Positions 8,360-16,443 of a DNA stretch of 60,935 nucleotides are shown here, piece by piece (within the stretch, counting starts at the first letter, position 1; each line of letters begins with the position of its first letter). The DNA comes from Pseudomonadota bacterium. Its GTDB lineage: Bacteria > Myxococcota_A > UBA9042 > GCA-2863065. The stretch spans positions 1 through 60,935 of the forward strand of contig SXOO01000185.1 in the NCBI GenBank assembly GCA_005776725.1. The letters run 5' to 3'. Position numbers and translations under genes: made by a program. The notes beneath the pieces are model-generated. The model was not told where the DNA came from, made no database searches, and saw only the letters and a program-made list of their open reading frames with translations.

Positions 8360-9139
8360 ATGGACAAGTTCAACAAGCTTCCGTTCGTCCAGAAGGTCGC
8401 GATCTTGGTGGGCGTGCTCGCCGCGCTCGCTGGGCTCTTCTACTACGCCATCATCACGCCAGAAGAAGAAGCGATGGCAGAGGCGGTGAGGAAGCAGAGG
8501 ACGGAGGAGGAGGCGCTCGCGAAGCTCCAGAAGGAGGCGGCGGCGGTCAAGCCCGAGGACCTCGTCAAGGAGAAGGGGGAGCTCGAGGCGGAGAAGCTGC
8601 AATACCAGGAGATGCTGCCGAAGACCGAGGAGCTGGTGAAGTTCATCTCGGGGCTCTCGGAGACGGCGCGAGCTGCCGGGCTCGACCTCATGTCTTTCGA
8701 GAAGAAGGCGCCGACGGTGATGGACTTCTATCTCGAGGTGCCTATCAGCATGTCGGTCCGAGGCACGTTTCGGGAGCTCATCGGGTTCCTGCGAGCTGTG
8801 GCCGAGGCGGATCGGCGCGTGGTGAATATCCGCAACCTCGATCTACGCACCACCAACCCGGACGTAGGGCCGTACCTGGCGAAGTACAACCAGCAGCGAC
8901 TCGACGCCATGCCGCGCGGCTGGACCGCCAGGCCGCTGACTGAGACCCAGATTCGCATGGACAAGGCGCGGGCCCACGACGAGATGGTGGCGGAGGGCAT
9001 CCCCATCGACGCGAAGTTCGACGCCGTGGTCTTCGTGCACACTGGCAAGGAGCTCGATGAGGGCTCCAAGGCCGCGCGGGCCGCGGTGGAGTCCGTGAAG
9101 ACCTTCAAGCTGAAGACTTCCCGCACGCTGCCGCTCTAA
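8360..9139 (+). CDS. pilO: Type IV pilus inner-membrane protein PilO
   Basis: 259 residues. PilO dimerises with PilN in the periplasm. It has a short cytoplasmic N-terminus (MDKFNKLPFVQKVAIL), one membrane helix (about 12-33), a long coiled coil rich in Glu, Lys and Ala, and a C-terminal ferredoxin-like domain with FEKKAPTVMDFYLEVPISM. The C-terminal tail extends about 60 residues past the usual core. It sits between pilN and pilP with short gaps, consistent with one transcript. Confidence 0.93.
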   Translation: MDKFNKLPFVQKVAILVGVLAALAGLFYYAIITPEEEAMAEAVRKQRTEEEALAKLQKEAAAVKPEDLVKEKGELEAEKLQYQEMLPKTEELVKFISGLSETARAAGLDLMSFEKKAPTVMDFYLEVPISMSVRGTFRELIGFLRAVAEADRRVVNIRNLDLRTTNPDVGPYLAKYNQQRLDAMPRGWTARPLTETQIRMDKARAHDEMVAEGIPIDAKFDAVVFVHTGKELDEGSKAARAAVESVKTFKLKTSRTLPL

Positions 9140-9158
9140 TGATCTACCGAGGCTCCCC

Positions 9159-9893
9159 ATGCTGACCCGAGGTCCCACCACGGTCCGCTCTCCCGGCGCT
9201 ACGCGCGGTTGGGCCTTGGCCGCGTTACTCCTGGTGGCCGCCGCGTGTGGCGGCGACGAACCCGGCACTCCCGTAGAGAGGGGCGGCGGCGGAGGCGCCG
9301 AGCCCGAGAAGAAGAAGGTGGAGGAGGGCCCCCCCCAGTTGGAGCCCATCCCGAACCCCCAGTGGGACAAGATCAAGGGGTTCTTCCACGGCACCAACGA
9401 TCCCTCTACAGGCTTCGTACGCACACCCGTCCAGGGAATTCGAGACCCCTTCGAGGTCCAGGTCCGGAAGTACGTCGAGCGCATCGAGTTCAAGCCGACA
9501 GACTACGGTGATGCCCCGAAGGACCTCGAGCCCAAGGCCGAGGAGGGCGCCGATGACGGCGGCGAGAACGTCACGACCATCGACCAGACTCCCCCGTGCG
9601 AGACGTGCAAGTTTAGGGCGCAGGACTATCGGCTGCTCCTAATCCGCTGGGGCTCGGCAGTGAACAAGGCGGTCGTCCTCGATCCCGAGGGGGAGTCGTA
9701 CGTGATCGCGAAGGACATGCCGTTCGGCAACAACCAGGGGCGCGTGGCCGAAATCACGCGCTACGAGGTTTATGTTGCGGAGGACACACAGGAGGAGCCG
9801 ATCGTCCTGTCGATACGCCCTGACCTGCTGAAGCAGGCCGCGGACGAGAACACCAGCGACCGGCTCTTCCTCCAGCAAGGTGGCGCGCGCTAG
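9159..9893 (+). CDS. pilP: Type IV pilus lipoprotein PilP
   Basis: 244 residues. Inner-membrane lipoprotein bridging PilNO to the secretin PilQ. It has a signal peptide with lipobox VAAAC (Cys about 30), a Gly/Glu/Lys-rich disordered stretch, then the PilP beta domain with the characteristic VQGIRDPFEV segment, a CETC pair and GNNQGRVAEITRYEVYV. The next gene would normally be pilQ, but here a family 2 repeat and then a cytochrome gene follow, so the secretin must be elsewhere or absent. Confidence 0.93.
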   Translation: MLTRGPTTVRSPGATRGWALAALLLVAAACGGDEPGTPVERGGGGGAEPEKKKVEEGPPQLEPIPNPQWDKIKGFFHGTNDPSTGFVRTPVQGIRDPFEVQVRKYVERIEFKPTDYGDAPKDLEPKAEEGADDGGENVTTIDQTPPCETCKFRAQDYRLLLIRWGSAVNKAVVLDPEGESYVIAKDMPFGNNQGRVAEITRYEVYVAEDTQEEPIVLSIRPDLLKQAADENTSDRLFLQQGGAR

Positions 9894-9926
9894 TCGCCGC
9901 TGCCGGGGCCCCCGCCGCCCACGCAT

Positions 9927-10070
9927 GAATTTCATGTTGAGGCCGGGGCAGCAGAGCTCCCCGCCCCGGTTCACCTCCGCGCTCTCGCGCTCCGGTGAAT
10001 TAATGTTGGGGCCGGGGCAGCAGAGCTCCCCGCCCCGGTTCACCTCCGCGCTCTCGCGCTCCGGTGAATT
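9927..10070 (+). repeat. Family 2 dispersed repeat, two tandem units
   Basis: Two units of about 70 bases sharing a GAATT at their junction (9927-10001 and 9997-10070). Each unit reads GAATT, a CCGGGG...CCCCG stem around CAGCAGAGCT, then TTCACC-TCC-GCGC-TCTC-GCGC-TCC-GGTGAA forming a second hairpin, ending AATT. It lies between pilP and the diheme lipoprotein gene. Other copies: 27417, 40710, about 48412 and 52478. Confidence 0.85.
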
Positions 10071-10097
10071 GACCTCGCGTCTCGGACTTGCGACAGT
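10069..10097 (+). promoter_or_regulatory. Predicted promoter of the cytochrome operon
   Basis: TTGACC (10069-10074), 17-base spacer, GACAGT (10092-10097), then eight bases to the ATG at 10106. The -35 is formed across the edge of the family 2 repeat (GAATT followed by GACC). The -10 match is weak. Confidence 0.35.
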
Positions 10098-10105
10098 CCG
10101 TGGCC

Positions 10106-11035
10106 ATGTCATCCCTCGCCATCCGACCCTTCGTGGGCCTCGCGGCGGCCCTTTGGGGCTCCGCCTGCACCGTCGCCGGTGACACCGAGCTCTTCCCCAA
10201 GGTGGATGCCGGCGCCACGTGCAACGTCGGTCCACTGCCGGAGGCGGTCTCCACACTCTTCGTGACGAAGTGCGGAGGTGGCGGCTGCCACACCGAAGGG
10301 GGCACGGCGGGGACGCTCGCTCTCGACCCGGACGCGGCCATCGGTCAACTCGTGGGCAAGGCGGCTGCTGGCGGTGCGATCCGGGTGATCCCGGGCGACG
10401 CCAGCGGCAGCTGGCTGATCCAGAAGGTCGACGGCACCGCAGTGCCCCGAATGCCGCTCGGCCAGACGCCGCTGTCGGCCGATGAGGTGGCGGTGCTCAC
10501 TGACTGGGTCAACGGGTTGCCGGACTGCGGCACGGCCGACAGCACCGACGCCGCCGACGCGACCGACAGCACCGACGCCTCGGACACCACCGACGCCACG
10601 GATGCCACCGACGCCACCGACGCCACCGACGCCACGGATGCCACCGACGGCACCGACGGCACCGACGCGACCGACGCCACCGACGGCACCGACGCCACCG
10701 ACGGCACCGACGCGACCGACGGCGGCTCCTGCGCCGTGACGCCGGAAGTCACCACGCTTCTCAACACGAAGTGCGCCGGCTGTCACACGGCGGGCGCTAA
10801 GCTGGGCAACTACGACGCCGACCCGGCGCGCATCATCTCGACAAGCGTGAACGTCAAGGGAGCCACTGGGGCGACGTTGATCACCCCAGGGGATCCCGGG
10901 ACGAGCTACCTGATCTCGAAGCTGCGCGGGACGGGCTCCGGGAGCAAGATGCCGCTCGGCGGGAGCTTGACCGAGGCCGAGATCAAGGTCTTCGAAGACT
11001 GGATCACCGGGCTCACCGGCTGCGGGGGTGGATGA
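10106..11035 (+). CDS. Diheme c-type cytochrome lipoprotein with Thr-Asp-Ala linker
   Basis: About 309 residues from the ATG at 10106; an upstream ATG at 10088 is less likely. The N-terminal signal ends in WGSAC, a plausible lipobox. Two similar c-type heme domains flank a linker. The first has CGGGGCH (a wide CX4CH spacing) and later RMPLGQTPL. The second has CAGCH and later KMPLGGSL, where the Met probably supplies the sixth heme ligand. This is the planctomycete-type cytochrome (PSCyt1-like) layout. The roughly 63-residue linker is almost entirely TDA/TDG repeats. The gene overlaps the following barrel gene by four bases, which suggests a role in electron transfer at or near the outer membrane. 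Confidence 0.8.
   Translation: MSSLAIRPFVGLAAALWGSACTVAGDTELFPKVDAGATCNVGPLPEAVSTLFVTKCGGGGCHTEGGTAGTLALDPDAAIGQLVGKAAAGGAIRVIPGDASGSWLIQKVDGTAVPRMPLGQTPLSADEVAVLTDWVNGLPDCGTADSTDAADATDSTDASDTTDATDATDATDATDATDATDGTDGTDATDATDGTDATDGTDATDGGSCAVTPEVTTLLNTKCAGCHTAGAKLGNYDADPARIISTSVNVKGATGATLITPGDPGTSYLISKLRGTGSGSKMPLGGSLTEAEIKVFEDWITGLTGCGGG
10535..10723 (+). repeat. Coding low-complexity tract (Thr-Asp-Ala/Gly repeats)
   Basis: About 63 codons dominated by ACC GAC GCC and ACC GAC GGC triplets, giving near-perfect 9-base tandem repeats that join the two heme domains. A tract like this can change length by replication slippage without breaking the frame, since the unit is a multiple of three. 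Confidence 0.85.
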
Positions 11036-12405
11036 TGAGCCGCACTGCTCTCATGGTCTCCGCGCTGCTCCTCGCCTCTGCGCCGGCTCCGGCGCTGGAC
11101 GTGCACGTCACGGCCGACACCGTGGGCCAGGGCTACCAGCTCATCACCTCGAGTGGGGACGTGCTGCGGCGTAGCCGGCTTCACCAGTTCCTCGGCCTGG
11201 CCGTCTACGACATCCTCGGCGACGGTGAGAACCAGCTCTTCGTGGTGAGCCAGATGCGCTTCGACGCCGACTTCGGCATCAGCGACACGGAGGCCACAGC
11301 CCTCCCGCAGCTCCAGAACAACCACTTCTCGCTGATGGTGCTCTACCTGGAGGCGCGCAACCTGGGCGACTTCCTGGATCTACGCGTGGGTCGCCAGCTC
11401 CTCATCGACACCACCGACTTCACGATGTTCGACGGTGCACTGCTCACCTTCCATACCGGCGCGCACGTTGGTGTGGACGTCTACTCCGGGCTCGAGGTGA
11501 AGAACGGCGGAGACCTGGGCGTGGTGTCATCGACTCAGCTCGAGCTCGACGGTGACGGCGCGTTCGCCGAGGACGACGACTTCGGCATCGTGATCGGGGC
11601 CAGCGTCTTCACCGAGGGCCTCCGGGACCACCACGCGCGCCTCGCGTGGCGCCGCGTCATGACCCCCAAGCTCGAGAGCCCGCTCGGCGGCGAGACGAAC
11701 TACGTCGACATGGAGAAGCTGGCCGGCAGTTACCACGTCCGCGTCTTGCCGGAGCTTCACCTCGCCGGCTCGGCGGCGTGGGACTTCGTCAGCTCGGTGC
11801 TGTCGGATGCGCGGGTCGAGGCGCGTGTCCCTGGGATCGCAGACTGCGTCGATATCGAGCTGGCCTGGTGGTACTTCACGCCTACGTTCGAGGGCTCCTC
11901 GATCTTCAACATCTTTCAGACCGCCCCCCTCAATGACGTGGATCTCCGGGTCCGGTATCGGCACGGCGACGACGCCAGCGTCTACCTCGGGAGCTACGTC
12001 CGCCTGTTCCGGCAAGGACCTGACGCGAACGATCCTGTGACCGACGCCATCATCACGGACTGGGGCCTCCGCGGAGGCGGCAAGATCCAGCTGGGCAAGA
12101 CGGGTCGCGTGGGGCTGGACGCTTATTTCCAGACGGGCTTCGGCGACGTGACCACCATCGAGGCATGGGGAGGCTACGGCTTCCTCGATGACACGCTCGA
12201 TCTCTACACCCGACTCAGCACGGTGCTCTTCGACGACGACTCTCGCGACCTGCTGGAAGGGACGAGCTTCGGCGGTCTAGTCGGGATCTCCTACCGGGTG
12301 CGTGAGCTCGCCAAGTTCCACCTGGTAAACGAGCTCAACTCCAATGACATCGAGAAGATCCAGTACCGCGTGTACGGCTTCGTCGATCTGTCCTTCTGGC
12401 TCTGA
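11032..12405 (+). CDS. Predicted outer-membrane beta-barrel (porin-like)
   Basis: 457 residues with a signal peptide (cleavage about residue 22 after APALA), then alternating hydrophobic/polar segments of 8-12 residues typical of an outer-membrane barrel, with aromatic girdle residues and a C-terminal strand VYGFVDLSFWL ending in aromatic and hydrophobic residues. I see no match to a named porin. Its place between a diheme lipoprotein (four-base overlap) and a 13-heme cytochrome (11-base gap) makes it a candidate for the barrel of a porin-cytochrome conduit. Its size is nearer to Geobacter-type porins of such complexes than to the roughly 700-residue MtrB. Confidence 0.75.
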   Translation: MMSRTALMVSALLLASAPAPALDVHVTADTVGQGYQLITSSGDVLRRSRLHQFLGLAVYDILGDGENQLFVVSQMRFDADFGISDTEATALPQLQNNHFSLMVLYLEARNLGDFLDLRVGRQLLIDTTDFTMFDGALLTFHTGAHVGVDVYSGLEVKNGGDLGVVSSTQLELDGDGAFAEDDDFGIVIGASVFTEGLRDHHARLAWRRVMTPKLESPLGGETNYVDMEKLAGSYHVRVLPELHLAGSAAWDFVSSVLSDARVEARVPGIADCVDIELAWWYFTPTFEGSSIFNIFQTAPLNDVDLRVRYRHGDDASVYLGSYVRLFRQGPDANDPVTDAIITDWGLRGGGKIQLGKTGRVGLDAYFQTGFGDVTTIEAWGGYGFLDDTLDLYTRLSTVLFDDDSRDLLEGTSFGGLVGISYRVRELAKFHLVNELNSNDIEKIQYRVYGFVDLSFWL

Positions 12406-12416
12406 GGAGACGGACG

Positions 12417-13703
12417 ATGAAGACTCTCCTCCGCTCTCTGCTCGTGGTCGGCGCGGTCCTCGCGCTGCACTCCTTGGCCACTGCGGCCAACGAGAACCCG
12501 TGGGCCACGCCGCCGCAGCAGCGTGACTACCTCCCGTCGTCTCTGCTGTTCCCCGATCAGTCGATCCCGCTTCGGTTCTTCCACGACAAGCACCTCGCTC
12601 AGGAGGTGGACTGCACCCAGTGCCACGAGAACGCCACCACCTCGGTGAGCTCGGCGGACCAGCTCATCCCCGTCGGGGCCCCGGGTGAGGCAGTGTGCAC
12701 CACGTGCCACGACTTCGCAGGAGGGGCGGAGGCCGACCCGCCGTCCGCGTGCGCGACGTGTCACGCCAACTACGAACCGGCGTGGAAGGCGGGCCGCAAG
12801 GCCGACGACTTCCACGCGGTGGAGTCGGCACCGGCCGCGATGGTGCTCCCGAAGAACCACATAAAGATGAACCACAAGGCTCACGCCGATGCGGGGGTGC
12901 CCTGCTCCGCCTGCCACGGCGATCTGTCCAAGGTCCAGGTCGCTACGCGCGAGAACTCGCTGCCGGTCATGAACACCTGCATGGACTGCCACGACGGCCG
13001 ACGCGCCCCGGACACCTGCCGCACGTGCCACGAGACCGAGCCCTCGGGCCGGCTCATTACGAGCTTCGAGGGCGGGAAGCTCATGCCTGCCGGTCACTTC
13101 CGCAACGACGCGCACGACGACGCCTGGCTCGAGAAGCACGCCAGCACCGCCGGCAACGACGACCAGTACTGCGCCAACTGCCACACGGAGAAGTACTGCC
13201 TCGACTGTCACACCGGCGTAGTGAAGCCCTTCAAGGTGCACCCGAACAACTGGGTCCTCACCCACCCCACGCATGCGAGGCGCTTCGATCCCACGTGCTC
13301 CGGCTGCCATCGGACGCAGTCGTTCTGCGTGGACTGCCACAAGCGCAGCGGCGTTGCGCGCGCCTCGGACTACTCTACGCAGACGGGCAAGGACGAGCTG
13401 GCTTGGAATACGGGCACCCTCGGGAAGTTCCACCCAGCAGGCTGGGTGGGCGACCTCAAGAACGGCTCGGCGCGGGGCATGAACCACCACGGCTTCCAGG
13501 CCCAGCGGAACATTCGCGCGTGCGCCGCCTGCCACACGGAGCAGACCTGCGTCGAGTGTCACAAGTCGCAGATCAACGGCGGCGGCCTGGGCATCAACCC
13601 GCATCCGCCGTCGTTCGGGAAGAGCATGAAGTGCCGCTCCCTGCGCGACACGAACGCGCGAATGTGCGCGACCTGCCACGTCCCCGTCCCTGAGTGTGAC
13701 TGA
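12417..13703 (+). CDS. Exported multiheme c-type cytochrome, 13 CXXCH motifs
   Basis: 428 residues. The signal peptide ends near ATAA (residue 24). I count thirteen CXXCH motifs at about residues 66, 94, 112, 163, 188, 201, 252, 261, 294, 304, 369, 378 and 417, with many free His residues for the second axial ligand. Several sit as close pairs (YCANCH then YCLDCH; GCHRT then FCVDCH), which is usual in stacked multiheme chains. This would be a periplasmic or outer-membrane electron-transfer protein. It follows the barrel gene by 11 bases and overlaps the Sua5-family gene by eight, so it is in the same operon. No catalytic-site signature (such as CX2CK for nitrite reductase) is seen. Confidence 0.9.
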   Translation: MKTLLRSLLVVGAVLALHSLATAANENPWATPPQQRDYLPSSLLFPDQSIPLRFFHDKHLAQEVDCTQCHENATTSVSSADQLIPVGAPGEAVCTTCHDFAGGAEADPPSACATCHANYEPAWKAGRKADDFHAVESAPAAMVLPKNHIKMNHKAHADAGVPCSACHGDLSKVQVATRENSLPVMNTCMDCHDGRRAPDTCRTCHETEPSGRLITSFEGGKLMPAGHFRNDAHDDAWLEKHASTAGNDDQYCANCHTEKYCLDCHTGVVKPFKVHPNNWVLTHPTHARRFDPTCSGCHRTQSFCVDCHKRSGVARASDYSTQTGKDELAWNTGTLGKFHPAGWVGDLKNGSARGMNHHGFQAQRNIRACAACHTEQTCVECHKSQINGGGLGINPHPPSFGKSMKCRSLRDTNARMCATCHVPVPECD

Positions 13704-14697
13704 GCCTCCCGGCCCTGAGTACGTGTCGCCGGAGGGCGCCCCCGACCCCGATCGGGTCGTCGAGGCCGTCCGGGTCCTGAGGGCTGGCGGTCTGGTCGCG
13801 CTGCCTACGGAGACGGTGTACGGCTTGGCAGCCGACGCAGACAACGCGGCCGCAGTAACGCGGATCTTCGAGGCCAAGGGCCGCCCGAGCGGCCACCCCC
13901 TCATCGTCCATCTCAGAGACGCCGGCGCGCTCGGTGGCTGGGCCACAGAGGTACCGAACGGCGCGGCGCAGCTCGCTGCAGCGTTTTGGCCCGGTCCGCT
14001 CACCGTGGTGCTCCCCAAGACCGCGCGCGTGCTCGACGTCGTGACCGGTGGTCAGCCCACGGTGGGACTTCGTGTACCCGCCCATCCGGTGGCGCTGGCG
14101 GTGCTCCGGGCCTTCGGCGGCGGGCTCGCGGCCCCGTCTGCGAACCGGTTTCAAGGCGTGAGCCCCACCACCGCGGCGCACGTGCGCGAGGAGCTCGGTG
14201 CGGTGGTCGACCTCATCCTCGATGGGGGGCCCTGCGCCGTAGGTGTGGAGTCCACGATCATCGACTTCAGCGCGGGCCTCCCCCGCCTCCTGCGCCCCGG
14301 CGGAGTGGCCCTGGAAGCCATCGAGGCCACCCTCGGCCACGCCGTGCCGATCGCGGTAGGAGCGATCCGTGCCTCGGGCGAGCACGCGCTGCACTACGCG
14401 CCGAGCGCGCGCGTCGAGCTCTGCACCGGCGACCCGGGTGAGCTCGCTGAGGCGCTGCGCCGCCGAGGCGACCGCGTTGCCGTACTGAGCCTTCCGGACG
14501 ACCTCGCCTCTGCCGCGCGAGAGCTCTACGCGCAGCTGCGGGCGGTGACTGCGGACGTCGTCGTCGCGGAGCTACCGGCGTCGTCCAAGGGGCTAGGCCT
14601 CGCGCTGCGCGACCGGCTCGTACGAGCCGCGGGTCCGCGCACGGAATCGCTGGACGCCAATCGTGCGACGGGCGAGCCTGCTTTCGCACTGGAGTGA
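13696..14697 (+). CDS. L-threonylcarbamoyladenylate synthase (Sua5/TsaC family)
   Basis: Makes threonylcarbamoyl-AMP from threonine, bicarbonate and ATP for the t6A modification of tRNAs. 333 residues, so it is the long Sua5 form with an N-terminal YrdC domain (GGLVALPTETVYGLAADA, FEAKGRPSGHPLIVH, SANRFQGVSPTTAAHV, VGVESTIIDF, LLRPGGV) and a C-terminal Sua5 domain reached through the ALHYAP linker. GTG start at 13696, overlapping the cytochrome stop by eight bases. A housekeeping enzyme placed in a cytochrome/outer-membrane operon. Confidence 0.93.
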   Translation: MTEPPGPEYVSPEGAPDPDRVVEAVRVLRAGGLVALPTETVYGLAADADNAAAVTRIFEAKGRPSGHPLIVHLRDAGALGGWATEVPNGAAQLAAAFWPGPLTVVLPKTARVLDVVTGGQPTVGLRVPAHPVALAVLRAFGGGLAAPSANRFQGVSPTTAAHVREELGAVVDLILDGGPCAVGVESTIIDFSAGLPRLLRPGGVALEAIEATLGHAVPIAVGAIRASGEHALHYAPSARVELCTGDPGELAEALRRRGDRVAVLSLPDDLASAARELYAQLRAVTADVVVAELPASSKGLGLALRDRLVRAAGPRTESLDANRATGEPAFALE

Positions 14698-14975
14698 GCG
14701 ACATGGAGACCCCAACCCCGGATCCGCCACTTGGGGAGCCGCCCAAGGAGCCGCAGGCGAACGCCGAGTCGCCCCCGGTGCGCCGCTGTGGCTGCGGCTA
14801 CGACCGCCACCACAAGATGGTCAGTCGCCGCGGAAAACACGGCTTCGCCGGGTGGCTCTTCGGGACCTTCATGGGGGTATCGATGAGACCCCGCCTCGTG
14901 AAGTACTTCTGCCGCATGTGCTACCAGGAGTTCGACGAGACCACCGATCCCGCGGTGCTCGAGGCCACGACGTGA
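14694..14975 (+). CDS. Small Cys-rich, probable zinc-binding protein
   Basis: 93 residues from a GTG overlapping the Sua5 stop by four bases; an ATG at 14703 is the alternative. It contains CGCGYDRHHKM and, about 45 residues later, FCRMCYQEFDE, so CxC plus CxxC could form a zinc ribbon. There is a short hydrophobic, glycine-rich stretch between them (FAGWLFGTFMGV). No family recognised. Its GTGA overlap with the next gene places it firmly in the operon. Confidence 0.65.
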   Translation: MSDMETPTPDPPLGEPPKEPQANAESPPVRRCGCGYDRHHKMVSRRGKHGFAGWLFGTFMGVSMRPRLVKYFCRMCYQEFDETTDPAVLEATT

Positions 14976-16324
14976 GCGCTGGCCGTCCGTTCCTCCGGGG
15001 CGGACGTCTCGTGGCCGCTGTGTCAGCGCTGGGCGCGTCCCTCGCGGCGACGCCGGCGCGCGCGTCGATCTTCGACACCTACGGCCTCGGGAGCCGCGGC
15101 GTGGGCATGGGCAGCGCCCTCACTGCGGCGTCCGCTGACTACCTGGCGACGTACTACAACCCGGCGGATCTACTGGCGAACAAGCGCCTCTACGCGGGCA
15201 TCGGGGCGGTCGCCTTGGTGCCCAACCTCAGCATCGACCGTGACCTCGAGCACAGCCCCTTCGAGACCGTGCTCCCTGATAACAACGTTGGGGTCACCCT
15301 GGGCCTCTCGGCGCCGCTGGGCGGGGTGTTTCGACAAAAACTGGCGGCGGGCTTCTGCCTGTTTCTGCCGCTCCTGCGCTTCACGCGGGCCCAGTTCGAC
15401 GACCCGGGCAAGCCGCAGATGTACATGCACGACAACCTGTCCGACAAGCTGCTGCTCGCGGTGGGCGTCGCTGGCGAGCCGGCGGAGTGGGTGCGCCTGG
15501 GGGTTGGCTTCCAGCTGCTGGCGAACCTCGGTGGCACCGCGGACTTCGACATGGCGCTGGTCGACGGGCGCATCGAGCGGGAGTCGCTGTCGATCGACCT
15601 CAACGCCGATCTGGCCGTCACTGCGGGGCTCACGATGCTGCCCGCTCCCGGTGTGGCGCTCGCCGTGACCTACCGGCAGGAGCTCGACTTCCAGTTCCAG
15701 CTCCCTGTGCGCGCAAAGATCGCCGAGTTCGGGCTGCTCACCTTCGACCTCAGCGGAACGTCGCTCTACACCCCGCATCAGGTGGCCTTCGGAGCGAGCT
15801 GGAAGCTCCCCGAGGCCTGGGGCACCGGTCTCACGCTCGCCGCCGATGCGACGCTCGCGCTCTGGGCACTCGCGCCGAGCCCGGCGCCCCGCGTGGCGTT
15901 CTCAATCGGCGGCGAGAACTTGCTGGGCGCCAACGCCCCGGCCGGACCGGTGATCTCGGCCACGAGCGAGCCTATTCACATCGAGCCGGTCAACGTGGTG
16001 ATCCCGCGCTTCGGCGCCGAGGTGGCGCTTGGGCAGTTCCACGTCCGCGCGGGCTACGCGTACCGGCCAACGCCCCTCCCCCGCCCAGTCGCCTCCGCGA
16101 ACTACGTGGACTCTGACTCACACGTGGTCTCGTTGGGCGCCGACTGGTCTCTGCCCAACGCGGCCGATCCCGGAAAGCCGCGGCTCACGCTCGGCGTGGG
16201 GGCCGCCGCGCTGCTCATGGAACCGCGACGCGTGGACAAGGTCGACCCCGACGACGCCACAGGGGGCTACTGGGCCCGTGGGCAGGTCTTTCACGTCTCC
16301 GTGGACTTGCAGCACGCATTTTAG
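14972..16324 (+). CDS. FadL/OMPP1-like outer-membrane protein
   Basis: 450 residues from a GTG at 14972 that overlaps the previous stop by four bases. After a signal peptide (ending near TPARA), the mature start IFDTYGLGSRGVGMGSALTA followed by YYNPADL is the classic beginning of FadL/TodX-family barrels (aromatic acid and fatty acid transport). The remainder has barrel-like strands, and the protein ends in QHAF, with a terminal Phe for Bam recognition. Last gene of the operon that begins with the diheme lipoprotein. Substrate unknown. Confidence 0.8.
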   Translation: MSAGRPFLRGGRLVAAVSALGASLAATPARASIFDTYGLGSRGVGMGSALTAASADYLATYYNPADLLANKRLYAGIGAVALVPNLSIDRDLEHSPFETVLPDNNVGVTLGLSAPLGGVFRQKLAAGFCLFLPLLRFTRAQFDDPGKPQMYMHDNLSDKLLLAVGVAGEPAEWVRLGVGFQLLANLGGTADFDMALVDGRIERESLSIDLNADLAVTAGLTMLPAPGVALAVTYRQELDFQFQLPVRAKIAEFGLLTFDLSGTSLYTPHQVAFGASWKLPEAWGTGLTLAADATLALWALAPSPAPRVAFSIGGENLLGANAPAGPVISATSEPIHIEPVNVVIPRFGAEVALGQFHVRAGYAYRPTPLPRPVASANYVDSDSHVVSLGADWSLPNAADPGKPRLTLGVGAAALLMEPRRVDKVDPDDATGGYWARGQVFHVSVDLQHAF

Positions 16325-16443
16325 ACTTGGGGGAAGCAACGCCCTGACGCGGGCTGAAGGCTCCAGCGTCTGCACCTCGCAAGGCCGTTTCTCACCGCCC
16401 CGCAGCGGAGAGGCAGCCGGTGCTGGCCCGGCGACGCCCCACA

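Noticed and set aside
7615..8943. 442-codon plus-strand frame across pilN and pilO
   Set aside because: It is a shifted frame of pilN/pilO, rich in Gly/Arg/Glu, while pilN and pilO have clear family features in their own frames.
12291..14018. 575-codon minus-strand frame under the 13-heme cytochrome and Sua5-family genes
   Set aside because: The plus strand encodes unmistakable CXXCH and YrdC motifs; the minus product is low-complexity with no recognisable domain.
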